From: Gemmatimonadota bacterium | Lineage (GTDB): Bacteria; Gemmatimonadota; Gemmatimonadetes; Longimicrobiales; Longimicrobiaceae | Reading direction: 5' to 3' | Assembly: GCA_019240375.1 (NCBI GenBank) | Contig: JAFAYN010000331.1 | Coordinates: forward strand, 1-17,449 | DNA length: 17,449 nucleotides | Shown here: positions 6,114 through 14,658 of the stretch, piece by piece | How positions within the stretch are numbered: the stretch's first letter is position 1 | Layout of the letters: each line of letters opens with the position of its first letter | Position numbers and translations under genes: made by a program | Notes under the pieces: model-generated | Told to the model about the DNA's origin: nothing | Databases searched by the model: none | The model's input: the letters and a program-made list of their open reading frames with translations, nothing else

Positions 6114-9008
6114 GTGAGCCCCGCCACCAATGGGGGCGCCCCCGCGCGCGGCTTCGCTCTGGTGGGCGTGGCGCTCGGCGCGCTGGTCTCGGCGCCCGCC
6201 GCCGCGCAGAAGGTGCACCCGGCGCCCCCCTCCGGCGCCCCCGCGCCCCGCGTACAGCAGCCGCGCGCCCCCGGCGACACCATCCCGTCCCGGCAGCGGC
6301 AGCGCCCCGGCGCCGACACCGCCCGCGCGAGCCGTCCGGCGGCCCCGCAGGAGGCGGACTCGGTGTACGACCAGCTCCGCAAGCTGCAGGGGTACACCCC
6401 GGTGGAGTACAGGGGGAAGACCGCCGAGTACCACACCGACGAGCGGGTGCTGCACCTGCGCGGCGACGCCGAGGTGCAGCGCGCCGGGCAGACGCTCACG
6501 GCCGACTCCATCGTCTACGCCGAGCCGACCAAGATCGCCTCGGCCTACGGCAACCCCAAGGTCAGCGGCGAGGGGCAGAACATCGAGGGCGACGTCCTGG
6601 TCTACGACCTGGAGAACCGCAAGGCCTCGGTGCTCGGCGGGCGCACCCAGTACAGCTCGGGCGTCACCTGGTACGTGAAGGGGCAGACGGTTGCGGCCGA
6701 GCAGCGGACCGACCGGATCTACGCCGAGAACAGCACCTTCACCTCCGACGAGCGCCCCGAGCCGCAGTACCACTTCGAGGCCGGCAAGGTGATGGTCATC
6801 AAGGACCGCCTCCTGGTGGGGCGTCCGGCGGTCCTGTACTTCCGGAACGTCCCGGTGGCGTGGCTCCCCTTCATCGTGCAGGACATGGAGAAGGGGCGCC
6901 GGAGCGGGATCCTGACCCCCCGCTTCGGGATCAACGACATCGTCCGCACCAACACCGGATACCAGCGGCAGATCTCCAACCTGGGGTACTACTGGGCCAT
7001 CAACGAGTACATGGGCGCGCAGGTGGACGGCGAGTGGCGCAGCAACTCGTACACCTCGCTCCAGGGGACGATGGACTACAACTGGAAGCGGCAGTTCCTG
7101 AACGGGAGCGCCAGCTGGCGCGAGTACTTCCCCCAGGACGGGGCGCACCAGCGCACCCTGGCCGGGAACACCCGCTGGCGTCCCAACGAGCGGACCGACC
7201 TGGCGGCGGACGCCAGCTACGCCTCCAGCTCCAGCTACGTGCGCCGCCGCAGCATCGACCCGTTCGAGGCCACGCAGGACCTCCGCTCCAACCTGTCGCT
7301 GAACCGCCGCTTCGACTGGGGACAGGTCAGCCTGGGCGCCCAGCGGCGGCAGTCGCTTGGGAACGACCGGGTGGAGACGGTCTTCCCGAGCTTCGGCTTC
7401 TCGCCCAACTCGATCACCCTGTTCCGGTCCCCCACGCCCGAGCTGTCGAGCTGGTACAGCAACACCACCCTGACCTTCAACGCCTCGGGGTCGCGCTCGT
7501 CGACCAAGCTCCCGAGCAACGTCGTGGTCACCAACGGGCAGACGACGGTCGGACAGCGCAACGAGAGCCTGGGCAACCTGCAGGTGAGCCAGTCGCTCAC
7601 CATGGGGAAGCTGAGCTTCAACAACAGCGCGTCGCTCAACCGGCGGGCGCTGGAGGGGGTGAAGGGGATCGACTCGGTGACGGTGTTCAACCAGGACGAG
7701 GGGCAGTGGAGCTCCAGCATCAGCTACCAGCAGAACCTGATCGGCTCCACCTTCATCGCCCCGAACCTGTCGCTGTCGCAGGCCATCCGGCGCGACACGC
7801 TGGGTGGGAACGACAAATACATCCAGGGCCCGCTGCGCACCAACTTCGGGGCCAGCGTGAACACCGACCTGTACGGCTTCTTCCCCGGCGTGGGGGGGAT
7901 CCAGGCGATCCGCCACCACATCAAGCCGGGGATCAACTACACCTACTCGCCGCAGGTCCAGCAGAACGAACTGCAGAAGAGAGTGTTCGGCGAGGCGGGC
8001 GGGCGCACGCAGAACGTCGTGTCGCTGTCGCTCGACCAGACGTTCGAGGCCAAGATGCGCTCCCCCAACACCCCGGCCACTCCCGCGCGAGCGGCGGCGG
8101 GCGGGCCCGGGGCGCCCGGAACTCCGGGAACGGGAGGCGCCGCGGGCTCCGGAGCGGACTCGGCGGCGGCTGCTGCTCCGGCGGCGCCGGTGGACGCGCG
8201 CAAGGTGACGCTGCTGGCGCTGACCACCAGCGCCATCGGGTACGACTTCGCCGCGGCGCAGGCCGGGGAGTCCGGGTGGGTGGGGAGCCAGATCACCAAC
8301 ACCATCCGCTCCGACTACCTGCAGGGGCTGAACCTGACGGTCACGCACGACCTGTTCGAGCCGCCGCCGCCCGACTCCAAGCCGGGGGTGAAGGGGAAGT
8401 TCGCGCCGCAGCTCTCGTCGGTGAGCACCTCGTTCTCGTTCGGGCAGGGCTCCGCGCTCTTCCGCTTCCTGGGGCTGGGGCAGCGCGACCGCAACGGGAA
8501 CGCCAGCGGCCCCAGCTCGATGACCCCGGGGCAGGGGATGGTCCCCGGCGACACGGCGGCGCTCCCGTCCGGCCCCGTCGGCCCGACCACCGCGACCGCC
8601 AACCCGATCCGGGCGGGCGGGGGCGGGCCCTGGCAGGTGCGGGTGGACTACTCGCTGATCCGTCCGCGCCAGACGCTGAACTACAGCACCGGGACCGGCA
8701 CGTCGCTGCCCGCCAGCAGCTTCTACGGGCTCCGGAACGAGTCCACGCAGACGCTGAACGGGACGCTCTCGTTCTCGCCGACGCCGAACTGGGCGGTGAA
8801 CTGGAACACCAGCTACTCGATCACCGACGGGCAGTTCGGGGCGCACCGGTTGAGCCTGGTCCGCGACCTGTACCGGTGGCAGGCGAATTTCGACTTCTAC
8901 CGGACGCCGGTGGGGAACACCTCGTTCCAGTTCTCGGTGCACCTGAAGGATCTTCCGGATCTGAAGCTGGACTACAACGAGCGGGACATCGGCGTGGACC
9001 AGCGATGA
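6114..9008 (+). CDS. lptD: LptD-like LPS assembly outer-membrane protein
   Basis: Outer-membrane beta-barrel that, with LptE, inserts lipopolysaccharide in the outer leaflet. The start is GTG at 6114, directly after the tatC stop with GGAGG five bases upstream. Its signal peptide ends near VSAPAAAQ (residue 32). The 964 residues contain a Pro/Arg-rich linker, then an OstA/LptA-like jellyroll (about 95-215: YRGKTAEYHTDERVLHLRGD, VLVYDLENRKASV). The conserved barrel entry follows near 245-300 (WLPFIVQDMEKGRRSGILTP, GYYWAINEYM), then many alternating strands. Two low-complexity inserts rich in Ala, Gly and Pro (about 654-700 and 792-838) probably form loops. No cysteine is present, so the E. coli LptD disulphide scheme cannot apply, and the last residue is Arg rather than an aromatic. 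Confidence 0.87.
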   Translation: MSPATNGGAPARGFALVGVALGALVSAPAAAQKVHPAPPSGAPAPRVQQPRAPGDTIPSRQRQRPGADTARASRPAAPQEADSVYDQLRKLQGYTPVEYRGKTAEYHTDERVLHLRGDAEVQRAGQTLTADSIVYAEPTKIASAYGNPKVSGEGQNIEGDVLVYDLENRKASVLGGRTQYSSGVTWYVKGQTVAAEQRTDRIYAENSTFTSDERPEPQYHFEAGKVMVIKDRLLVGRPAVLYFRNVPVAWLPFIVQDMEKGRRSGILTPRFGINDIVRTNTGYQRQISNLGYYWAINEYMGAQVDGEWRSNSYTSLQGTMDYNWKRQFLNGSASWREYFPQDGAHQRTLAGNTRWRPNERTDLAADASYASSSSYVRRRSIDPFEATQDLRSNLSLNRRFDWGQVSLGAQRRQSLGNDRVETVFPSFGFSPNSITLFRSPTPELSSWYSNTTLTFNASGSRSSTKLPSNVVVTNGQTTVGQRNESLGNLQVSQSLTMGKLSFNNSASLNRRALEGVKGIDSVTVFNQDEGQWSSSISYQQNLIGSTFIAPNLSLSQAIRRDTLGGNDKYIQGPLRTNFGASVNTDLYGFFPGVGGIQAIRHHIKPGINYTYSPQVQQNELQKRVFGEAGGRTQNVVSLSLDQTFEAKMRSPNTPATPARAAAGGPGAPGTPGTGGAAGSGADSAAAAAPAAPVDARKVTLLALTTSAIGYDFAAAQAGESGWVGSQITNTIRSDYLQGLNLTVTHDLFEPPPPDSKPGVKGKFAPQLSSVSTSFSFGQGSALFRFLGLGQRDRNGNASGPSSMTPGQGMVPGDTAALPSGPVGPTTATANPIRAGGGGPWQVRVDYSLIRPRQTLNYSTGTGTSLPASSFYGLRNESTQTLNGTLSFSPTPNWAVNWNTSYSITDGQFGAHRLSLVRDLYRWQANFDFYRTPVGNTSFQFSVHLKDLPDLKLDYNERDIGVDQR

Positions 9009-9041
9009 GGTTTTTGTCGATAGGATAGTTCTGGGGAAGAG

Positions 9042-9073
9042 CGGCTCCGCCTTCGGGTGGGGCCGTTTTCTTT
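9042..9073 (+). terminator. intrinsic terminator after lptD
   Basis: CGGCTCCGCC (9042-9051) pairs with GGTGGGGCCG (9056-9065), with two G-T wobbles, closed by a stable TTCG tetraloop and followed by TTTTCTTT. It is a textbook Rho-independent terminator 33 bases after the lptD stop. Confidence 0.9.
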
Positions 9074-9099
9074 CGTGGTGGAGCTGGCGGGCCGCTCCA

Positions 9100-9210
9100 G
9101 AGCCCGGCAAACAGCCGCCGGTCTCTTCCGCGGGGCCGGCGAGCCTGCCGATACAGCCGGCAGTCTCCCCAGCCCGGGTGAGCCTCACCAAAACAGCCGG
9201 TGAGTCTCCC
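9100..9210 (+). repeat. three tandem hairpin units with a shared loop and different stems
   Basis: Three units start with GAGCC at 9100, 9141 and 9180, a period of about 40 bases, and end in TCTC. Each has the loop core ACAGCC. The stems differ but remain paired: CCGGC/GCCGG in unit 1 (9104-9108 with 9117-9121), CTGCC/GGCAG in unit 2 (9145-9149 with 9159-9163) and CTCACC/GGTGAG in unit 3 (9184-9189 with 9199-9204). Changing both arms while keeping pairing points to selection on structure, in RNA or single-stranded DNA. I do not recognise the family. Confidence 0.7.
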
Positions 9211-9250
9211 TCCGTAACATCTTCCGGGAAAAGCAATAAACGGCAACAAC

Positions 9251-9364
9251 AGAACCCCTCCCCACTCGTGGGGGAGGGGTGGCGCGAAGCGCCGGGGAGG
9301 GGGTCTGCTGAGCCGAGGTCGCGCTGTGAACCCTGCCGTATCGCCTTCCCCCAGAATTGGGGGA
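9251..9364. repeat. REP-like palindromic repeat element
   Basis: Three palindromes lie close together. ACCCCTCCCC (9254-9263) pairs with GGGGAGGGGT (9271-9280), GGCGC (9281-9285) pairs with GCGCC (9289-9293) around GAA, and TCCCCCA (9347-9353) pairs with TGGGGGA (9358-9364) around GAAT. Elements of this composition are dispersed, non-coding repeats in many bacterial genomes. Their translation gives the well-known spurious peptide PSPLVGEGWREAPGRG, which appears here. That it is multicopy in this genome is inferred, since only one copy lies in the window. Confidence 0.7.
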
Positions 9365-9507
9365 TCAAGGGGGCTGCTGTGCGGCTCTCAGGCCGCCGGA
9401 TGGGGGCGTGCCCGGGCCCGGCGTTGTAGCTCAGGAGAGACACCCATTTTCCCTCCTCGCGGACAGTCCGACTCCCCCAATCCCCACCCTGAAAAGTCCG
9501 TCGCGGG

Positions 9508-9536
9508 GGTAACACCTTGCCCCGAAAAGTGTTGCC
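9508..9536 (+). other. stem-loop upstream of the lipoprotein gene
   Basis: GGTAACAC (9508-9515) pairs with GTGTTGCC (9529-9536), with one T-G wobble, around a 13-base loop. It lies about 100 bases before the lipoprotein start and could be an operator or leader structure. The evidence is the inverted repeat alone. Confidence 0.35.
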
Positions 9537-9637
9537 AACTTCCAGCCCGGCGAGCCCGTTCCCGGAATGGCAGTTGCCCTGATCCTTTCGCAGAATAAAG
9601 GCATTCGCACGTGCTCTCGGCCCAGGGGATACCACCC

Positions 9638-10810
9638 ATGTTCAAACACCTCCGCTTTCCGCTCCTCCTCGCCGGCCTGGCCCTGGCCGGGTGCGACGAC
9701 AACGGCTCCTTCTTCGGCTCCGGCGACGTGGGACGCCCGCAGAACCTCAGCGCCCGGTACGACTGGGTGCTGGAAGGGTGGCAGGGCTCCAAACCCGCCG
9801 GGCACCCCACCGTCACGGTGAAGTGGAACCTCCCCTCCGACTGGAGCGGCGAGCCCTTCCGCGTGTATGCCCGGCGCACCAACCAGTCCAGCTTCTCGCT
9901 GATCGCCACCGTCACCTCCTGCGACCAGGGGGCGTGCCGGTACAGCGACATCAACGTGGTCCCGGGGAACGCGTACGAGTACTACGTCGCCACGGTGGAC
10001 GAGGACACCGATACGGAAGCCTCTTCGGACTACCGGGTGCCGGTCACCGTCCCCTCGTACACGCCTCCCGCCACACCGCAGGCCGACACGACGTTCGGGA
10101 TGGACAACGCCCTGTACATCCGCTGGAAGCCGACCGGCTCCACCTCGGCGCTCTGGAAGTACCAGGTGTACCTGGTGGCGATCGACGGTACTCCCAACAC
10201 CATCTACCAGCTCGGCGAGACAGACGGCACAGGCTTCCTCGACCAGCGGGCCAAGAACGGTTCGGCGTACAGCTACCGGATCGCCGCGGTGGACACGCTC
10301 GGGCAGGTGAGCGACCTCAGCACCATCCAGATCGGCATCCCGCGCCCCGACTACCACGGGGAGCTGGTGTACGCGCATGGCGACAGCACGGCGGCCAGCG
10401 GCTTCCGCTTCGTCGCGGCCGACTCGCTCAACCCGGTGCTCTCCGGCGACTTGCCCAGCGCGCAGTGGCGGCTGGAGGTGGTGAACGGGGCGTGGCAGAT
10501 CCGTCCTCTCGGCGAGACGCAGGTGGTGAGCGCGGGCCGGACCACGGCGCTGACCTGCGGCGCGTCGCGCGACCCGGGGTGCACGGCGGTCTTCCAGGCG
10601 CCGGCGGCCGGATACACGTCCAGCCCGGTGACGGTGAACCAGGAGTTCAGCTACGTCTTCCGGGTGCGGGCGAGCGACGGGCAGTTCCACTACGGGGTGA
10701 TCCGTGCGCAGATCCTGGGGAGCAGCGGCGCCAACCGCCGGCTGATGATCTTCGACTGGGCGTACCAGCTCCGCGCCGGCGAGCCGCGCCTGGCGCGGCT
10801 CCCGGGGTAG
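9638..10810 (+). CDS. fibronectin type III-like lipoprotein of unknown function
   Basis: Predicted surface or periplasmic lipoprotein of 390 residues. The start at 9638 is chosen because it gives a short signal, MFKHLRFPLLLAGLALAGC, with lipobox Leu-Ala-Gly-Cys (Cys19), and AGGGG lies upstream. An in-frame GTG at 9611 would add nine residues before this signal. Two beta-sandwich segments resembling fibronectin type III domains lie at about 30-145 (VTVKWNLPSDWSGEPFRVYA, YEYYVATVDEDTD) and 150-245 (LYIRWKPTGSTSALWKYQVY, YSYRIAAVDTLGQVS). The remaining C-terminal part (about 250-390) is unassigned; it contains two cysteines (TCGASRDPGC) that could pair. It is monocistronic, with structured DNA before it and a terminator after it. 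Confidence 0.8.
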   Translation: MFKHLRFPLLLAGLALAGCDDNGSFFGSGDVGRPQNLSARYDWVLEGWQGSKPAGHPTVTVKWNLPSDWSGEPFRVYARRTNQSSFSLIATVTSCDQGACRYSDINVVPGNAYEYYVATVDEDTDTEASSDYRVPVTVPSYTPPATPQADTTFGMDNALYIRWKPTGSTSALWKYQVYLVAIDGTPNTIYQLGETDGTGFLDQRAKNGSAYSYRIAAVDTLGQVSDLSTIQIGIPRPDYHGELVYAHGDSTAASGFRFVAADSLNPVLSGDLPSAQWRLEVVNGAWQIRPLGETQVVSAGRTTALTCGASRDPGCTAVFQAPAAGYTSSPVTVNQEFSYVFRVRASDGQFHYGVIRAQILGSSGANRRLMIFDWAYQLRAGEPRLARLPG

Positions 10811-10836
10811 CCGGCGCGGCGGGGCGAAGAAAGCAC

Positions 10837-10874
10837 GACGGGCTCGCGGATCTTCCGCGGGCCCGTCTTGTTTC
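10837..10874 (+). terminator. intrinsic terminator after the lipoprotein gene
   Basis: GACGGGCTCGCGG (10837-10849) pairs with CCGCGGGCCCGTC (10855-10867), 13 bp with one T-G wobble, around the loop ATCTT and followed by TTGTTTC. It is a strong Rho-independent terminator that separates this gene from hutH. Confidence 0.88.
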
Positions 10875-10878
10875 GTGG

Positions 10879-10907
10879 TTGTTCGCGCCTTTCCCGCCTC
10901 GTATCTT
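10879..10907 (+). promoter_or_regulatory. candidate promoter of hutH
   Basis: TTGTTC (10879-10884) and TATCTT (10902-10907) are 17 bases apart, the optimal sigma-70 spacing, just after a strong terminator and about 28 bases before the hutH ATG. If real, transcription starts near 10914 and leaves a leader of roughly 20 bases. It also rules out the upstream GTG at 10875 as the hutH start. Confidence 0.55.
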
Positions 10908-10934
10908 GTCCCCGCCCCCAGACGCGGAGAGAGC

Positions 10935-12563
<1,629 letters not shown>

Positions 12564-12597
12564 GCCGTGGCGGGTCTCGTCTTGCTTGTGTTGCCCG

Positions 12598-12632
12598 TGG
12601 ATGAATTATAACATAATGTTATAATTCATCCA
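12598..12632 (+). promoter_or_regulatory. perfect 15-bp-arm palindrome, probable AbiEi operator with embedded promoter
   Basis: The left arm TGGATGAATTATAAC (12598-12612) is the exact reverse complement of 12618-12632, with the five bases ATAAT between. It lies 14 bases before the AbiEi-like start. The right arm contains a consensus -10 TATAAT (12620-12625), and CATAAT (12612-12617) is an alternative, 15 bases after TTGCCC (12591). AbiEi antitoxins are known to repress their own promoter by binding inverted repeats. The role here is inferred from that and from position. Confidence 0.75.
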
Positions 12633-12646
12633 TCAAACCTCTCGAC

Positions 12647-13207
12647 ATGCCTGGTGAAGCCTACGCAACCATCTACGAACTCGGTGCCGACCAGCTTGGC
12701 TACTTCACGGCTGGTCAGGCCCGTGATGCCGGTGTAAGCTCGATGGCGCTGGTCATGATGGAACGCCGTGAGGTGGTGGAGCGCATCAGTCGAGGCGTTT
12801 ATCGCCTGCTACACTTCCCCGTCAGTCCTCTGTCTCAGTACATGGAGGCCAGCCTCTGGCCCGCGGGCGTCACCGGGATCATCTCTCACGAGTCGGCACT
12901 CGCCCTCTACAACATCTCGGATGTGAATCCAGCCCGCGTTCATATCACTGTTCCGAATTCCTTCCGCATCCGAAGACAGATCCCCCGGCAACTGGTAGTT
13001 CATCGTGCAGACGTCCCGGGTGAGGATCAGGATTTCTATGAGGGAATTCCCGTAACGTCGGTCACACGGACGATCAGGGACTGTCACGCGGCGCATTTAG
13101 GGGAGGCTCTACTCGGTCGTGCTTTGGTGGATGCGGAGCGAAGCGGCCTACTAAAACATCAAGAAGCTGAACAGCTTCGGAACGACTTACAGATCTACCA
13201 TTCATGA
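12647..13207 (+). CDS. AbiEi-like antitoxin / transcriptional regulator
   Basis: Probable antitoxin of a type IV toxin-antitoxin pair. In characterised AbiE systems AbiEi represses the operon and counteracts the AbiEii toxin without binding it directly. The 186 residues begin with a winged-helix segment (about 13-53: LGYFTAGQARDAGVSSMAL, then VVERISRGVYRL), the hallmark N-terminal domain of AbiEi proteins. The rest (about 65-180) has ISHESALALYNISDVNPARV, HITVPNSF and PVTSVTRTIRDC, typical of the AbiEi C-terminal part. No Shine-Dalgarno is evident, and the leader would be very short. Its stop overlaps the next start (ATGA). Base composition is far lower in GC than in the neighbouring genes, a sign of transfer. 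Confidence 0.85.
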   Translation: MPGEAYATIYELGADQLGYFTAGQARDAGVSSMALVMMERREVVERISRGVYRLLHFPVSPLSQYMEASLWPAGVTGIISHESALALYNISDVNPARVHITVPNSFRIRRQIPRQLVVHRADVPGEDQDFYEGIPVTSVTRTIRDCHAAHLGEALLGRALVDAERSGLLKHQEAEQLRNDLQIYHS

Positions 13208-14658
13208 AGCCCCGAAATCCTCCCCGCTCTGTACGGATCCTCAACCAATGGGTGGACTCGTACGCGAGACAGCTTGGTCAGCCTCCCGTAAGGGTGAGGA
13301 ACTGGGTCTCGCACATCGTTCTCGGCGGGGCCCTGGAGACAGCGGGATTCGAGGGAGCCGGACGGAAATTCACCATCAAGGGTGGAGTTGCGCTGGAACT
13401 TCGGTTGCGGCATCTAGCCCGAGCCACGAAGGATCTGGACCTCATCCTCAATTCCGATAACGGAGACCTGATCGAAGAACTGGAAGGCGCGCTCAGTCGT
13501 CCTTACCAGGGCTTCTCCTTCCGGAGGAAAGACCAGCCCGAGTTGATGCCGAACGGGGCTGCACGAGTCGAAATCTCACTGCAGTACCTCGGTAAGCCAT
13601 GGGGAACCGTACAGGTGGACATCGCGCGTTACGAAGGTAACGGTGCCGAAGTGGAGATGGTGGAAGCGATCTCGCTGGCTCCCTTCGGGATCAGCGGTCC
13701 CGAAGCTCTCCCCTGTCTGTCCCTCCCGTTCCATATCGCACAGAAGATTCACGGGATGACTTTACCTCCTCCTGAAGGGAGGCGGAACGAGCGGTTCCGT
13801 GATCTTGTCGATTTACTGCTCCTCCGGGAGTGGGTGACGGATTTCGACGCGGTCCAACATGCATGTCGGGAGGTTTTTGCGAACCGGGGAACACATGCAT
13901 GGCCGCCGTTCTTCGAGGTGCCGGAGCATTGGATTGCTCCTTTCGAGCGAATGGCATCCGATCTTAATCTAAACATAAACGATATTTGTCAGGCAGCGAT
14001 TGAGGTCCGGCAGTTCATTAGTGAGATAGATGCATCAGCTACGTGGTTAGCCAATGTTCCTCTGGAGGAGGGGCTTTCAGCTACTACGTGGTACTTTGCT
14101 TTGGGATCGGGTGATACAATTCATCGCATACCTGCACATGTGGGAGAAGCTTTCTGGATGGGACGTGGTCCGGAAGAAGTTCCTTCAGAATGGCAGCACG
14201 AGCCAGGAGAAATTTTACTGATTGGGGTGGTGCTGTTCCTCAGAGACAGACAGCCCATTTTCATTGAGAGTGCCTCTGTGCATGGAGTCGCGTTGGTAGA
14301 GGAGCAGGTTGGGAAGCCTGTCGAGTGTGGACCTGAGGTTTGGGACGCCCTTGCTCTTGAAATCCTCCGACAGGCTCGTGCTCCTATTCGGGGGGTGCAG
14401 GCACTACGTGTCTTCCTTACGAAGGTACGACGCAACTTGCCATGTGTTGTAGCAGCCATGGGTGGCGTTTCTGCGAGAGAGGCTCATCGTTGGCGGCTGA
14501 GTTCTCACAATGAACAGCTACTTTGGAATCTGCGAGAGAGTCAGCCTGTCCTGCGAGCACGGATTGATGCACTCAGGACGGCTCCTCCTCATGAAGGCCG
14601 CCCCATCCAAGACGTCCTACGTGGCGTAAACATATCCGACGACGAACGGAAGACATGA
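13204..14658 (+). CDS. AbiEii-like nucleotidyltransferase toxin with a long unassigned C-terminal extension
   Basis: Probable toxin partner of the upstream AbiEi-like protein. AbiEii proteins are nucleotidyltransferase-fold enzymes linked to abortive phage infection. Of 484 residues, about 1-276 match that fold: [20 protein letters not shown] (56-75) leads into KDLDL with carboxylates Asp78 and Asp80. A third carboxylate is in VQVDIARYE (Asp139), and the later HIAQKIHG (Lys181) and [12 protein letters not shown] (196-207) motifs are also present. Residues about 277-484 go beyond the usual length of about 300. I recognise no domain there; it contains [18 protein letters not shown] and [23 protein letters not shown] coding for this tail is roughly half GC. 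The stop overlaps the hutU start as ATGA, an odd coupling of a toxin to a metabolic gene. Confidence 0.82.
   Translation: MKPRNPPRSVRILNQWVDSYARQLGQPPVRVRNWVSHIVLGGALETAGFEGAGRKFTIKGGVALELRLRHLARATKDLDLILNSDNGDLIEELEGALSRPYQGFSFRRKDQPELMPNGAARVEISLQYLGKPWGTVQVDIARYEGNGAEVEMVEAISLAPFGISGPEALPCLSLPFHIAQKIHGMTLPPPEGRRNERFRDLVDLLLLREWVTDFDAVQHACREVFANRGTHAWPPFFEVPEHWIAPFERMASDLNLNINDICQAAIEVRQFISEIDASATWLANVPLEEGLSATTWYFALGSGDTIHRIPAHVGEAFWMGRGPEEVPSEWQHEPGEILLIGVVLFLRDRQPIFIESASVHGVALVEEQVGKPVECGPEVWDALALEILRQARAPIRGVQALRVFLTKVRRNLPCVVAAMGGVSAREAHRWRLSSHNEQLLWNLRESQPVLRARIDALRTAPPHEGRPIQDVLRGVNISDDERKT

Larger units (their letters stand above)
9009..9637. other. 629-base non-coding region rich in stem-loops
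   Basis: This is the largest gene-free stretch in the window. In order it holds the lptD terminator, a small hairpin (GGAGC 9080-9084 with GCTCC 9094-9098), a three-unit hairpin array (9100-9210), a REP-like element (9251-9364) and a further stem-loop at 9508-9536. The rest, including 9365-9507 and 9537-9637, shows no convincing gene. A very weak promoter candidate for the next gene is TTGCCC (9574) with TAAAGG (9596), 16 bases apart. Short open frames here translate repeat sequence and are not believed. Confidence 0.75.

Noticed and set aside
9100..9210. CRISPR array
   Set aside because: Only three units of about 40 bases, with the stem bases themselves variable, no unique spacers of constant length and no cas genes.
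9178..9429. An 83-codon plus-strand open frame
   Set aside because: It translates the REP-like repeat (PSPLVGEGWREAPGRG), a known source of spurious proteins, and has no ribosome binding site of note.
9326..9598. A 90-codon plus-strand open frame in the same gap
   Set aside because: It runs through repeat palindromes and shows no domain or ribosome binding site.
3756..9635. A 1959-codon open frame on the minus strand across pal, cpoB, nrdR, tatC and lptD
   Set aside because: It is antisense to five recognisable genes, has a low-complexity Arg/Gly/His/Val-rich translation with no domain, and arises from GC-rich codon bias that leaves few stops in that frame.
12570..14658. Insertion sequence or transposon
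   Set aside because: No transposase, no clear terminal inverted repeats and no short exact target duplication; the only repeat across it is the hutU 5' similarity.
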